A stretch of DNA of 64,000 nt, taken from Vibrio sp. JPW-9-11-11 (GTDB lineage: Bacteria; Pseudomonadota; Gammaproteobacteria; Enterobacterales; Vibrionaceae). Each line of letters begins with the position of its first letter. Position 1 is the stretch's first letter. Both the position numbers and the translations under genes were made by a program. The notes under the pieces were generated by a model. It saw only the letters and a program-made list of their open reading frames with translations. It searched no databases and had not been told where the DNA came from. Shown here in pieces: positions 37,406 to 46,069 of the stretch. The DNA lies in contig NZ_SZQJ01000006.1 of the NCBI RefSeq assembly GCF_013369335.1, positions 1 to 64,000 on the forward strand, given 5' to 3'.

Positions 37406-38260
37406 ATGAGTAACATAGGTACTAAGTTTAACCTTGCGAACAAATTTACCTTTGATCCCAATACGAACTCTCTCACGGACAGAGAGAGCGATAACGAGCT
37501 TATCCGTCTAGGAAGTAACGAAAGCCGCATTCTGCTGTTATTGTGTGAGAAACCGAGTGAAATCGTTTCACGCAATGATCTTCATGACTTTGTCTGGCGT
37601 CGCCAAGGCTTTGAGGTCGATGACTCGAGCTTGACGCAAGCGATTTCAACTTTAAGAAAGTTGCTGAATGACTCAACCAAATCGCCCATGTATGTCAAAA
37701 CCGTACCTAAACGCGGCTATCAACTGATTTGTAGTGTCGAGCGTGTTACCCCTCTGATGAGCGGTGACAGCGAGCAACAAAATAATGAGGAAGACGAGGC
37801 ATTCACACCTGAGCCTGTCGTCCAAGAGCCCATGGTTATTGAGCCAGCAACGGTTCAGGTCGAGCCGATATCGGTCTCTACCGCTCAGGTCGCCAAGCCT
37901 TCGTCTCCTTGGGTCACCAAGCTGCTGCTATTAGCGGCTATACTGCTGCCTATCTGTGTGATTTTGTTGAGTAACCCTGCTGAATCTGAGTTCCGTCAAT
38001 TAGGAGTGTACGATCAAGTTCCGGTTAAGACTCCGCTCAATCATCCCGATCTGAGCACTTGGTATGCATCTATCGAACAGTGTGTCAAAAGTTATAACCA
38101 AACCCATCGTGATGACATGGCACCGATTGAGGTGATCGCAACCGGTGGTCAAAATAACCAACTCGTTCTTAACTACATTCACTCCCTGACCAACTCAGGT
38201 GAGAATATCACGTTGCGCATCGTGACCGATCAGCAAGATCTCAGCAAAGTGTGTAACTAG
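37406..38260 (+). CDS. toxR: Transmembrane virulence/porin regulator ToxR
   Basis: A 284-residue inner-membrane regulator. The winged-helix DNA-binding domain covers residues about 18-110 (VKTVPKRGYQLI at the wing). A glutamate/proline-rich variable linker follows to about residue 168, one membrane helix spans residues 170-189, and the periplasmic domain carries the two conserved cysteines Cys226 and Cys283. ToxR controls porin genes in vibrios and is tuned by bile and redox state. toxS follows after 9 bases. The start has no strong ribosome site. Confidence 0.96.
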   Translation: MSNIGTKFNLANKFTFDPNTNSLTDRESDNELIRLGSNESRILLLLCEKPSEIVSRNDLHDFVWRRQGFEVDDSSLTQAISTLRKLLNDSTKSPMYVKTVPKRGYQLICSVERVTPLMSGDSEQQNNEEDEAFTPEPVVQEPMVIEPATVQVEPISVSTAQVAKPSSPWVTKLLLLAAILLPICVILLSNPAESEFRQLGVYDQVPVKTPLNHPDLSTWYASIEQCVKSYNQTHRDDMAPIEVIATGGQNNQLVLNYIHSLTNSGENITLRIVTDQQDLSKVCN

Positions 38261-38269
38261 GAAAAAACC

Positions 38270-38794
38270 ATGAACCAGAAATTCGCAATTGTCTTACTGA
38301 TTGCCTCCACCTTGTTCAGTGGCTGGCTTTATTGGGGCAGTGATTTAAAAATTGAACAGACACTGACATCGAAAGAGTGGCAGTCCAAAATGGTGACAGT
38401 CATCGCGGAGCCGCTACAAGACCAAACTCAAGAAGCCGTGGGTCCGCTGCGCCGCGTTGATGTCATGTCGAATGTAAAGTATCTCCCTAACAAAACTTAC
38501 ATTCGCGTTTCCAACGTGCGTTTGTATCCAGATACGGGTAGTACTGAAAGTGTGATTAATATTTCGGAAACTGGTGAGTGGGATATCAGTGACAATTATC
38601 TGTTGGTTTCACCAACCGAGTTCAAGGATGTCTCCACGCCACAGAGCAAGGACTTCACCCCTAGTCAGCTCAATTTAATCACCCAAGTTTTTAAAATGGA
38701 TGCACAGCAGAGCCGTCGTATCGACATAGTGAATGAGAAAACCTTACTCCTGACTAGCTTAAGTCATGGCTCTACGGTACTGTTTAGTAACTGA
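38270..38794 (+). CDS. toxS: ToxR effector protein ToxS
   Basis: A 174-residue protein with one N-terminal membrane helix (FAIVLLIASTLFSGWLYWG) and a periplasmic domain that binds and protects the ToxR periplasmic domain. It is co-transcribed with toxR and followed by a strong terminator. Confidence 0.94.
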   Translation: MNQKFAIVLLIASTLFSGWLYWGSDLKIEQTLTSKEWQSKMVTVIAEPLQDQTQEAVGPLRRVDVMSNVKYLPNKTYIRVSNVRLYPDTGSTESVINISETGEWDISDNYLLVSPTEFKDVSTPQSKDFTPSQLNLITQVFKMDAQQSRRIDIVNEKTLLLTSLSHGSTVLFSN

Positions 38795-38803
38795 TTTCAC
38801 TTT

Positions 38804-38828
38804 AAGGGGCATGATGCCCCTTTTTTTT
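38804..38828 (+). terminator. Terminator of toxRS
   Basis: A 7-bp GC-rich stem (AAGGGGC/GCCCCTT) with a 5-base loop and an unbroken run of Ts. It ends only about 8 bases before the start codon of the next gene. Confidence 0.88.
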
Positions 38829-38835
38829 ATTACTC

Positions 38836-39591
38836 ATGGACTGGATAGACTCTTTAGGCCTGTTACTCGGCTCTCTTATTGCGAACACCTTGGCCTCTCT
38901 CTCTGGCGGAGGCGCTGGGCTACTTCAATTCCCATTACTGATCTTTTTTGGCCTGCCTTTTTCTATCGCACTGGCAACTCACAAGATTGCCAGTGTCGCG
39001 CTCGGCCTTGGGGCTGTCTATACCCATATCAAACAGCGAAGCTTCACCTTTAAAGTCGCTCTATACCTAGTTGTAACGGGAAGTGTTGGCGTAATTATCG
39101 GCGCCAACGTGGTGCTCTTGATCCCAGCTCATGTCGGTGAAAAAATGCTTGGCGCCATGATACTTGCACTCGGCGTCTACTCGCACTTCAAAAGACAACT
39201 GGGACAGAACGAGATACCACAAAACAGAGACAGTAAAGGATGGTTGCTCGGTGGCATCATTATCGCCCTGATAGGAGTGATTAACGGCTCATTGACTGCG
39301 GGTTCAGGGTTGCTGGTGACCTTATTTCTGGTGCGATGGTTTGGCTACAGTTATAAGCAAGCCGTCGCTCTAACTATGCTGTGCGTGGGTCTATTTTGGA
39401 ATGGGCTCGGCGGTATTGCCATTGTACAAGCCGGTGCCACCGTTTATTGGCCTTGGTTGCCGCTGTTATTACTCGGTTCTTTTGCTGGCGGAGGAATCGG
39501 TGCCTACCTCTCTACACGCTACAGCAATCGAGTCATTAAAATCTGCTTTGAAATCCTGACGTTTGCTGTCGGTCTAAAATTGCTCATCTAA
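38836..39591 (+). CDS. TSUP (TauE/SafE) family permease
   Basis: A 251-residue, very hydrophobic protein with about eight membrane helices and the two TSUP half-motifs LASLSGGGAGLLQFP (residues about 20-34) and LTAGSGLLVTLFLV. The family moves sulfite, sulfonates or related anions, but the substrate cannot be read here. No ribosome site precedes the ATG, because the toxRS terminator T tract lies there. A SelW-like gene follows after 9 bases. Confidence 0.85.
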   Translation: MDWIDSLGLLLGSLIANTLASLSGGGAGLLQFPLLIFFGLPFSIALATHKIASVALGLGAVYTHIKQRSFTFKVALYLVVTGSVGVIIGANVVLLIPAHVGEKMLGAMILALGVYSHFKRQLGQNEIPQNRDSKGWLLGGIIIALIGVINGSLTAGSGLLVTLFLVRWFGYSYKQAVALTMLCVGLFWNGLGGIAIVQAGATVYWPWLPLLLLGSFAGGGIGAYLSTRYSNRVIKICFEILTFAVGLKLLI

Positions 39592-39600
39592 AGGTTAACT

Positions 39601-39879
39601 ATGAACAAAGCCAAAATCGATATTTATTACTGCCGTCAATGTAATTGGATGCTGAGATCTACGTGGTTGTGTCAAGAACTGCTGCACACCTTTAGTGAAG
39701 AAATAGAGGCGGTAACGCTTCACCCTGATACTGGTGGGCGATTTGAAATCTGGTGCAATGACAAACAGATTTGGGAACGCAAACAAGATGGAGGCTTCCC
39801 TGAAGCCAAAGTATTAAAACAACGCGTGAGAGATCTGATTGACCCAGAGCGTGATCTAGGCCACTCAGACAGTAAATAA
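39601..39879 (+). CDS. SelT/SelW/SelH (Rdx) family thioredoxin-like protein
   Basis: A 92-residue small redox protein with a CxxC pair at Cys11 and Cys14 (YYCRQCNW) and the family end pattern GGRFEIWCND...GGFPEAKVLKQ. The usual selenocysteine position is cysteine here. Its partner is unknown. It follows the TSUP permease closely and is likely co-transcribed. Confidence 0.9.
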   Translation: MNKAKIDIYYCRQCNWMLRSTWLCQELLHTFSEEIEAVTLHPDTGGRFEIWCNDKQIWERKQDGGFPEAKVLKQRVRDLIDPERDLGHSDSK

Positions 39880-39910
39880 CCTCAAGCTAAGGTAACACCT
39901 AAGTTTGAGG

Positions 39911-40456
39911 TTAAAGTTCCGTGATTGCCACAGTGTCACCATCAAAGGTTTTGACTTGCAAACTTCCTCGCTCGAGCACCCCATAACTGGCGGCATAACC
40001 ATCGCGTGGGAACGTCACCGAACCGGGATTAAAAATGATTTGCTCGCCCTGCCACTCGGCAACAGGAATATGACTGTGGCCATGGGCAAGCACATCACCT
40101 GAACGAAGAGGTGGGCGTTGATTGCTGTTATAGAGATGGCCATGGGTAAGAAAAAGACGCCGACCTCCGTCAAGAAGTACCCAAGCATAATCCATCATCA
40201 TAGGAAACGTGAGAAGCATTTGGTCAACTTCGCTATCGCAGTTACCTCGCACGGCGATAATTTGCTTGGCATACTGGTTTAATCGCTCACTCACTGCGGG
40301 CGGATTGTACCCTTGAGGGACCGGATTCCGCGGCCCATGATTAAGAATATCGCCAAGCAAAATCAAATGCTCAGCACCTGATTGTTCGTAGTGGCTCAGC
40401 ATGGTCTCGGTGGCTGGCAAACTGCCATGTAGATCGGAGGCAAAAAACAATTTCAC
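39911..40456 (-). CDS. yfcE: Metallophosphoesterase YfcE
   Basis: A 181-residue cytosolic phosphodiesterase of the YfcE/MJ0936 type. The calcineurin-like metal motifs appear in order: SDLHGS, LLGDILNHGP, VRGNCDSE, LTHGH and AHGHSHIP. Physiological substrate unknown. An imperfect hairpin (TAACCTCAA/TTGAGGTTA) overlaps its stop codon and separates it from the convergent SelW-like gene. Confidence 0.92.
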   Translation of the reverse strand: MKLFFASDLHGSLPATETMLSHYEQSGAEHLILLGDILNHGPRNPVPQGYNPPAVSERLNQYAKQIIAVRGNCDSEVDQMLLTFPMMMDYAWVLLDGGRRLFLTHGHLYNSNQRPPLRSGDVLAHGHSHIPVAEWQGEQIIFNPGSVTFPRDGYAASYGVLERGSLQVKTFDGDTVAITEL

Positions 40457-40504
40457 GACATCATCTCCTGATAAAGAGTGGGAGATTTTATCAAAGTTCG
40501 CAGA

Positions 40505-40909
40505 TTATTCATCTCGAATCATACCGTTGATCACGATATTGTTATAGCTCACCATACCCACGATTTTGCCATTATCGATCACTGGAGCACGACTGATACC
40601 AAATCGCTCAAATAGACGTGCACAATACTTCACGTTCATGTCGGGCGACACCGACAGCGCGGGCTTGGTCATGATCTCATAAATATTGGTTCGCTCCGGA
40701 GAGCGGTTTTTTGCCAGCACTTTTTTGGCGATGTCATTCATTAACACCAAGCCATACTCATCATCACTGTTACGTTTATTAACCACCAAAGCTTTGACTT
40801 CGTGGCTTTTGGCCAATTGGATGCCTTCTTTTACTGTCGTCAAACCATCAATCACGACGTAATTACTGGTCATTACATCGCGCACGCGCACCTTAATGTG
40901 TTCACTCAT
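40505..40909 (-). CDS. CBS-domain protein
   Basis: A 134-residue protein made of a CBS pair (VRDVMTSNYVVIDGLTTV, then IMTKPALSVSPDMNV). CBS pairs bind adenine nucleotides or S-adenosyl compounds. It overlaps the PII-like gene by 4 bases (ATGA), the last member of a four-gene operon with two DUF1538 membrane proteins, so it is probably a nucleotide-sensing regulator of that system (inference). Confidence 0.88.
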   Translation of the reverse strand: MSEHIKVRVRDVMTSNYVVIDGLTTVKEGIQLAKSHEVKALVVNKRNSDDEYGLVLMNDIAKKVLAKNRSPERTNIYEIMTKPALSVSPDMNVKYCARLFERFGISRAPVIDNGKIVGMVSYNNIVINGMIRDE

Positions 40910-41256
40910 AACTCATCCTCTACCACTTTGGTTAGCTTCTCGACTTGATGCGCAACCCCCACTGCGTCTTCAATATCGATTTGAATGGCAATGCCTTGGC
41001 CTGACTCCTGATCAAACTCACCGACATCGTTAATGGTTTCTAAAATATGTCTTGATAGATGCTCTTCTACGACAAACAACAGGACATCCTTTTGCACATC
41101 TAATGTCAGTCCAAAAAAAGTACGTTTTTGGTTCAGACCTTCACCTCGAGCATTGTTGATCACTGTAGCTCCAGTTGCTCCCGCTTTTCGAGCGGCGTCT
41201 AAAACCACATCCGTTTTACTATCTTCGACAAAAGCCAGTAGTAATTTAAAGCGCAT
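40906..41256 (-). CDS. PII-like signalling protein
   Basis: A protein of about 116 residues with a PII-type ferredoxin fold (LLLAFVEDSKTDVVLDAARKAG; GATVINNARG; LFVVEEHLSRHILETIN). The uridylylation loop of GlnB is not recognisable, so it looks like a PII-like rather than a nitrogen PII protein. Two ATG codons compete; the second (41256) is preferred because GGGAGG lies 9 bases before it, while it abuts the first. The gene overlaps the DUF1538 gene upstream. Confidence 0.8.
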   Translation of the reverse strand: MRFKLLLAFVEDSKTDVVLDAARKAGATGATVINNARGEGLNQKRTFFGLTLDVQKDVLLFVVEEHLSRHILETINDVGEFDQESGQGIAIQIDIEDAVGVAHQVEKLTKVVEDEL

Positions 41257-42040
41257 TTTCTTCATCCTCCCGCTCAGCCTCTTTATTGAGCCACTGAGTT
41301 ATTTGTGCGTAACCCATCACCGATATCATCGGAAACAGACTCGCAAATGCGATTAGGCCAAAGCCATCTATCATAGGGTTTCTACCTGGCACCGTAGACG
41401 CCAAACCTAACCCTAAAGCCGCCACCAGTGGCACCGTTACCGTGGACGTGGTCACTCCGCCAGAGTCATAGGCCAGCGGTATAATCAGTTTAGGCGCGTA
41501 GAAGGTTTGAACCACCACAATGATGTAACCAACTATGATGTAATAGTGAATGGGATCACCAACCACGATTCGATAGCTGCCCAAAGAGATACCTATCGCC
41601 ACCCCAAGGGCAACCGCAATCCGCAAACCATTGACACTGATACTCCCCCCTGACACTTGATTCGCCTTAATCGCGACAGCGATGAGCGAAGGCTCTGCAA
41701 TTGTCGTGCTAAAACCAATAAAGAACGCAAACAAATATACCCAGTAATAATCGAGCCAGGTAAATGCACCACTAAGGGATAAACGAAACTGAGTAATAAA
41801 ATCAGGCGCGGTGAGCTGAGCGGCCATGGTTTCGCCCAAGGGAAATAGCGCCAACTCTAAGCCGATGAGAAAAAGTGATAGTCCAAGAATCACGTAGAAA
41901 AAGCCCAGCACAACTTTTGGCAAGTTGGTGACAGGACGGCGAAGTACCGCAAATTGGAAACCGAAAATGATCGTCGCGATCGGTAACACATCACTAATGG
42001 TTGCGATAAAGGTATCAACAAAATGGGACCAATCGATCAT
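41246..42040 (-). CDS. DUF1538 membrane protein, second subunit
   Basis: A 264-residue inner-membrane protein with about seven helices. It shares the motifs [11 protein letters not shown] and [17 protein letters not shown] with the upstream gene, so the two are paralogues. A DUF1538 pair from Halomonas (UmpAB) was described as a Na+(Li+,K+)/H+ antiporter, and this is likely its counterpart. The genes overlap by 4 bases, which implies coupled translation. Confidence 0.85.
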   Translation of the reverse strand: MIDWSHFVDTFIATISDVLPIATIIFGFQFAVLRRPVTNLPKVVLGFFYVILGLSLFLIGLELALFPLGETMAAQLTAPDFITQFRLSLSGAFTWLDYYWVYLFAFFIGFSTTIAEPSLIAVAIKANQVSGGSISVNGLRIAVALGVAIGISLGSYRIVVGDPIHYYIIVGYIIVVVQTFYAPKLIIPLAYDSGGVTTSTVTVPLVAALGLGLASTVPGRNPMIDGFGLIAFASLFPMISVMGYAQITQWLNKEAEREDEENAL

Positions 42041-42771
42041 GCCACCACCATGCCGTAGACCATCACAAACATCATGGGCAACAGAGAAGCAAACGCAATT
42101 AGGCCAAAGCCGTCAATCATAGGGTTACGTCCTTTAATCGCCGACGCTAACCCAACGCCCAACGCCGTAACCAAAGGCACGGTAATGGTTGACGTGGTAA
42201 CGCCTCCAGAGTCGTAAGCGACGCCAATAATGCTTTGTGGTGCAAACATCGTTAGCACTACAACACCCACATACCCCCCAATAATCATATATTGAATCGG
42301 CCAGCCTTTAAGTATTCGCAACACCCCAAGTAAAATCGCAATCCCCACCGATAAGGCCACCGTATACCTTAAGCCTTTGGCGTAGGCCTCCATCGCTTGT
42401 GGCTGATTCACAATCATTCCCCCTTCAGCGGCCACCTCAGCCGCTTCATTGGCGACGGCCGTTAATGCAGGCTCAGCAATAGTGGTGCCAAATCCCAAAC
42501 AAAACGCAAAAACCAACAGCCAAAACACACTACCCTTGCGAGCGAAGGCTTGTGCCATGCTCTCGCCAATTGGAAACAGCCCCATTTCTAAGCCGAAGAT
42601 GAAGAACGTTAAACCAAATACGACTAAGACGAGACCTAATAGAATCGAAACAAGATTGGGCAGTGGCTCTTGCAACACCACCAGTTGAAAAAAACCGATC
42701 ACAACAATAATTGGGGTCAGATCCCTCAAGCTTCCTAACAGCGCTCTCATTAACGCAATAGCTGCTCCCAC
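42037..42771 (-). CDS. DUF1538 membrane protein, first subunit
   Basis: A 244-residue inner-membrane protein, first gene of the operon DUF1538-DUF1538-PII-CBS. It has [11 protein letters not shown] and [17 protein letters not shown], as in its partner. By analogy with UmpAB it may be half of a two-component cation/proton antiporter. The start used is a GTG with GGGGG 4 bases upstream; an ATG seven codons later (42750) is also possible. Confidence 0.83.
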   Translation of the reverse strand: MGAAIALMRALLGSLRDLTPIIVVIGFFQLVVLQEPLPNLVSILLGLVLVVFGLTFFIFGLEMGLFPIGESMAQAFARKGSVFWLLVFAFCLGFGTTIAEPALTAVANEAAEVAAEGGMIVNQPQAMEAYAKGLRYTVALSVGIAILLGVLRILKGWPIQYMIIGGYVGVVVLTMFAPQSIIGVAYDSGGVTTSTITVPLVTALGVGLASAIKGRNPMIDGFGLIAFASLLPMMFVMVYGMVVA

Positions 42772-42998
42772 TCTGCCCCCTTGTGTTGCACACAGTTAAC
42801 GCCTTACTAGAGCATGACAAACAAAATGGTTCTCTGATGTGATTTCAGCGGCGTCGCCACGGATAAAAGTAACAAAATGTTATTTTTGTGATATTGCCAC
42901 ACGTGATCACTTTTGACGCTAAGTCGCTATAATTAGTAACAATAGTTGACTATGGTTAGTCAGGTGATTACCACATCTAAAAGAGATAAGGATGGAAA

Positions 42999-43913
42999 AT
43001 GAAAGTACTGCTGACCGGAGGTTCGGGATTCATCGGGCGCGAGTTGCTCAAGCACTTAACGACTCATGATATTGTGCTATTAACCCGCCACCCTGAAGCC
43101 GCAAAGCAGGCGTTAAACCATACCGATATGGGCAATGTCACCTACATCACGGACCTCGACTCTTTTCATCATCTCAATGATTTTGATGCGGTTATTAATT
43201 TAGCTGGTGAACCCATCGCAGAGAAACGTTGGACCAACAGACAAAAGAAGGTCATTTGCAACAGCCGTTGGCACCTTACCGAAAAACTGGTCGAACTCAT
43301 TCATGCCAGTACCAACCCTCCGAACGTGTTTATCAGTGGCTCTGCAGTGGGCTATTACGGCGACCAACAGCATCACCCTTTTGATGAGACGCTCAATGTG
43401 ACAGACCATGGTTTTCCTCACCATGTTTGCGCCACTTGGGAGCAAATCGCTAACCGGGCACGTTCTGAAATGACGCGCGTCTGCTTACTTCGAACTGGCG
43501 TCGTTCTCGGCACCGAAGGGGGAGCGTTAGCAAAAATGTTACCGCCATATCGATTAGGGTTAGGCGGCCCTTTGGGAAGCGGTCGTCAGTACATGCCATG
43601 GATTCATCTGCTCGATATGGTTAGAGCTATCGTTTACTTACTCGAAACTCCACATGCACACGGCGAATTTAACCTCTGTGCGCCTCATCCAGTGACCAAC
43701 AAAGAGTTTAGTCAAAACCTGGCTAAAGCCCTTAAACGCCCACATATATTCCGTACTCCAAAATGGGTGATGAAACTAATGATGGGAGAAAGCTCGGTAC
43801 TTCTATTCGATAGCATCAGAGCAAAACCCAAAAAACTGACCGAACTCGGTTTTCACTTTAGTTACTCACGCATCGAACCCGCTTTAAAAAATTTACTTCA
43901 GCATCGCGAGTAA
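42999..43913 (+). CDS. yfcH: NAD(P)-binding epimerase-like protein YfcH
   Basis: A 304-residue extended short-chain dehydrogenase of the TIGR01777 family. The Rossmann motif is TGGSGFIGREL (residues 6-16), and VGYYGDQQHHPFDE and the C-terminal DUF1731 region (LTELGFHFSYSRIEPAL) are family signatures. No biochemical role is established. The ribosome site AAGGATGG is strong. Confidence 0.9.
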   Translation: MKVLLTGGSGFIGRELLKHLTTHDIVLLTRHPEAAKQALNHTDMGNVTYITDLDSFHHLNDFDAVINLAGEPIAEKRWTNRQKKVICNSRWHLTEKLVELIHASTNPPNVFISGSAVGYYGDQQHHPFDETLNVTDHGFPHHVCATWEQIANRARSEMTRVCLLRTGVVLGTEGGALAKMLPPYRLGLGGPLGSGRQYMPWIHLLDMVRAIVYLLETPHAHGEFNLCAPHPVTNKEFSQNLAKALKRPHIFRTPKWVMKLMMGESSVLLFDSIRAKPKKLTELGFHFSYSRIEPALKNLLQHRE

Positions 43914-43941
43914 GGCGAAATACGCAGTATTAGGAACCACA

Positions 43942-44769
43942 ATGAACCAAACAATTTTAATGACAGGCTGCTCGACTGGCATAGGGTACACCTGCGCACA
44001 TGCCTTGCAAAAAAGGGGCTATCAAGTGATCGCTTCCTGTCGAAAGCAGCAAGATGTCGACAGACTTCGTGCTGAAGGACTCGTTGCACTTCAACTCGAT
44101 CTCAGCGACCCTGAGAGTATTAACCAAGCAGTAGAGGAAACACTGAGACTGACTAACGGTCGACTCGACGCGCTATTCAATAATGGCGCTTATGGTCAAC
44201 CTGGCGCACTAGAAGATCTGCCAACCCAAGCCTTGCGCGAACAATTTGAAAGCAACTTTTTTGGTTGGCATCAACTCACCCAGCAGTTATTACCCATAAT
44301 GCGCCAGCAAGGTCATGGCCGCATAATTCAAAATAGTTCGGTACTTGGATTTGCGGCAATGAAATATCGTGGCGCATACAACGCTTCAAAGTTTGCCCTA
44401 GAGGGCTGGAGCGACACACTGCGCCTCGAATTAATCGGCAGTGGCATTCACATATCACTGCTAGAGCCCGGCCCCATCGAAACCCGTTTTAGAGCGAACG
44501 CACTCAACGCTTTTAAAAAATGGATCACCATTGAAGGAAGCGTTCATCACAACCAATACCGGCAACAAATGGCAAGGCTTGAAAGCGATGCATCGAGCAA
44601 AGCATTTGTCTTGCCGGCAGAGTCGTGTATCGCGCCACTGGTACATGCGCTAGAGTCACCCAACCCCAAAGCTCGCTATCGAATCACAACTCCAACCAAA
44701 GTGTTCGCGGTGTTAAAACGCATACTGCCGACTCGTTTACTCGATCGTATTTTGAGCCAAGCTGCATAA
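43942..44769 (+). CDS. Short-chain dehydrogenase/reductase (YbbO-like)
   Basis: A 275-residue SDR enzyme: cofactor motif TGCSTGIG (residues 8-15), NNGAYG, and the catalytic triad Ser133, Tyr146 and Lys150 (YNASK). It resembles E. coli YbbO, which in E. coli lies beside cnoX (ybbN), just as here. It follows yfcH by 28 bases and is probably co-transcribed. Substrate unknown. Confidence 0.85.
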   Translation: MNQTILMTGCSTGIGYTCAHALQKRGYQVIASCRKQQDVDRLRAEGLVALQLDLSDPESINQAVEETLRLTNGRLDALFNNGAYGQPGALEDLPTQALREQFESNFFGWHQLTQQLLPIMRQQGHGRIIQNSSVLGFAAMKYRGAYNASKFALEGWSDTLRLELIGSGIHISLLEPGPIETRFRANALNAFKKWITIEGSVHHNQYRQQMARLESDASSKAFVLPAESCIAPLVHALESPNPKARYRITTPTKVFAVLKRILPTRLLDRILSQAA

Positions 44770-44870
44770 ATAATGTAACAGTGTAATTTTTCCGTAACAA
44801 TAATGCGCTAACTTCATCATTAGGGGTAACCCCTAATACTAATTTCAAGCGCTACATTCGGAATAATTAT

Positions 44871-44936
44871 ATGACCCTAAACCAGTTAAACTGGCTGAGT
44901 GTGGGTGTTGCGCTAACCTTGTTTATCGTTTTATAA
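44871..44936 (+). CDS. Possible 21-residue membrane peptide
   Basis: A short open frame encodes MTLNQLNW followed by a hydrophobic tail to the stop (LSVGVALTLFIVL), enough for one membrane helix. A perfect hairpin (TTAGGGG/CCCCTAA) lies 34 bases upstream and a strong terminator follows 17 bases downstream, so a dedicated short transcript is plausible. The ribosome site (GGA) is weak. I do not recognise the peptide; it may be chance. Confidence 0.35.
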   Translation: MTLNQLNWLSVGVALTLFIVL

Positions 44937-44952
44937 ACACCTTCGCTTTGCA

Positions 44953-44998
44953 ACAAAAAAACGCCCTCATTGTTTTTACACAATGAGGGCGTTTTCAT
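44953..44998. terminator. Terminator between the SDR gene and cnoX
   Basis: A perfect 14-bp stem (AACGCCCTCATTGT/ACAATGAGGGCGTT) with a 6-base loop. It is followed by TTTTCATTT on the plus strand and preceded by a run of As, so it works best on the minus strand but should act in both. Confidence 0.85.
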
Positions 44999-45074
44999 TT
45001 GAATGCCGTGACTTGAATTTCGCCGCTCTCGCCCATACGTCTTACACAAAGACAATCAAACAAGGACAGGCTAG

Positions 45075-45929
45075 ATGCAATCGCCACACATTGTTGAGCT
45101 TAATGAACAGAACTTCCGTCAAGTCCTCGAAGGCTCGATGCAAACCCCGGTACTTATTCACTTTTGGGCCCCTATGAGTGAAGAGAGTGCTCAAGTCATT
45201 CCTGAGCTACAAATGCTCGCTCAGCAGTACAATGGTGCGTTTACTCTCGCATTACTGAACTGTGAGCAAGAGCAAGTGATAGCTAGCCAGTTCGGCGTAC
45301 AAGCATTGCCGACCATCGCCTTGTTTGTTAACGGCCAACCCGTTGACGGTTTGGGCGGCCCGCAGCCCATTAGCGCGGTACAAGAAATGCTCAACAAACA
45401 CCTTCCTAGTCAAGAAGAGTTGCAAGTCAAACAAGCCCTTGAGCTTGTACAAGCAGGCCAACACAACCAAGCTTTAGCGATACTCCAAGGTCTACCAGCA
45501 GATTGGCAACAAAAAGGTGAGGTCAAGCTCGCACTTATCGATTGCTATCTCGAGATCCAAGACTTCGCCCAGGCAAAAGCCCTGTTGGAGCACATTCCTT
45601 TAGAATATCAAGACAATTACTATAAAGGCTTGGTCGCTAAGCTAGAGCTGCATGAGCAAGCAGCGGATAGCCCTGAAATACAATCATTAGAGCAAGCGCT
45701 AGAGCGAGCGCCTTCCGATTTCAAAGTCGTCAACGAGCTAGCACTCAGCTACCACAATGTTCGCCGCGATGAAGAAGCACTCGAACTATTATGGCGTGTT
45801 CTACGCAAGGATCTCAACGCACTCGATGGCGACATGAAGAAGTCCTTTATGGATATTCTCGCCGCACTGGGGCAAGGAAACTCGATTGCAGCTAAATACC
45901 GCCGTCAGCTATATTCCGTCCTATACTAA
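45075..45929 (+). CDS. cnoX: Chaperedoxin CnoX (YbbN)
   Basis: A 284-residue protein with a thioredoxin-like domain (residues 1-110) and a helical TPR-like C-terminus. It holds unfolded proteins under hypochlorous stress and passes them to chaperonins in E. coli. The thioredoxin active site is WAPMSEES, with no cysteine at either position, so it cannot work as a reductase. Cys63 (LNCEQEQ), which forms mixed disulfides with clients in the E. coli protein, is kept. It lies next to the YbbO-like gene and upstream of qmcA, as in E. coli. Confidence 0.9.
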   Translation: MQSPHIVELNEQNFRQVLEGSMQTPVLIHFWAPMSEESAQVIPELQMLAQQYNGAFTLALLNCEQEQVIASQFGVQALPTIALFVNGQPVDGLGGPQPISAVQEMLNKHLPSQEELQVKQALELVQAGQHNQALAILQGLPADWQQKGEVKLALIDCYLEIQDFAQAKALLEHIPLEYQDNYYKGLVAKLELHEQAADSPEIQSLEQALERAPSDFKVVNELALSYHNVRRDEEALELLWRVLRKDLNALDGDMKKSFMDILAALGQGNSIAAKYRRQLYSVLY

Positions 45930-45952
45930 TCTCTCAACCACACTCACTCAGA

Positions 45953-45975
45953 GCCGGCCATTGCCGGCTTTATTT
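45953..45975 (+). terminator. Terminator of cnoX
   Basis: A 7-bp stem (AGCCGGC/GCCGGCT) with a CATT loop, followed by TTATTT. Confidence 0.75.
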
Positions 45976-46069
45976 CTATCCGAAACAGAGTCAAAGTCTC
46001 ATTTCTGCCATTGTTTCGCTGGTTTAATTAAGCAACAATCGAGCAACCATTATTATAAGGAACCTTCAG

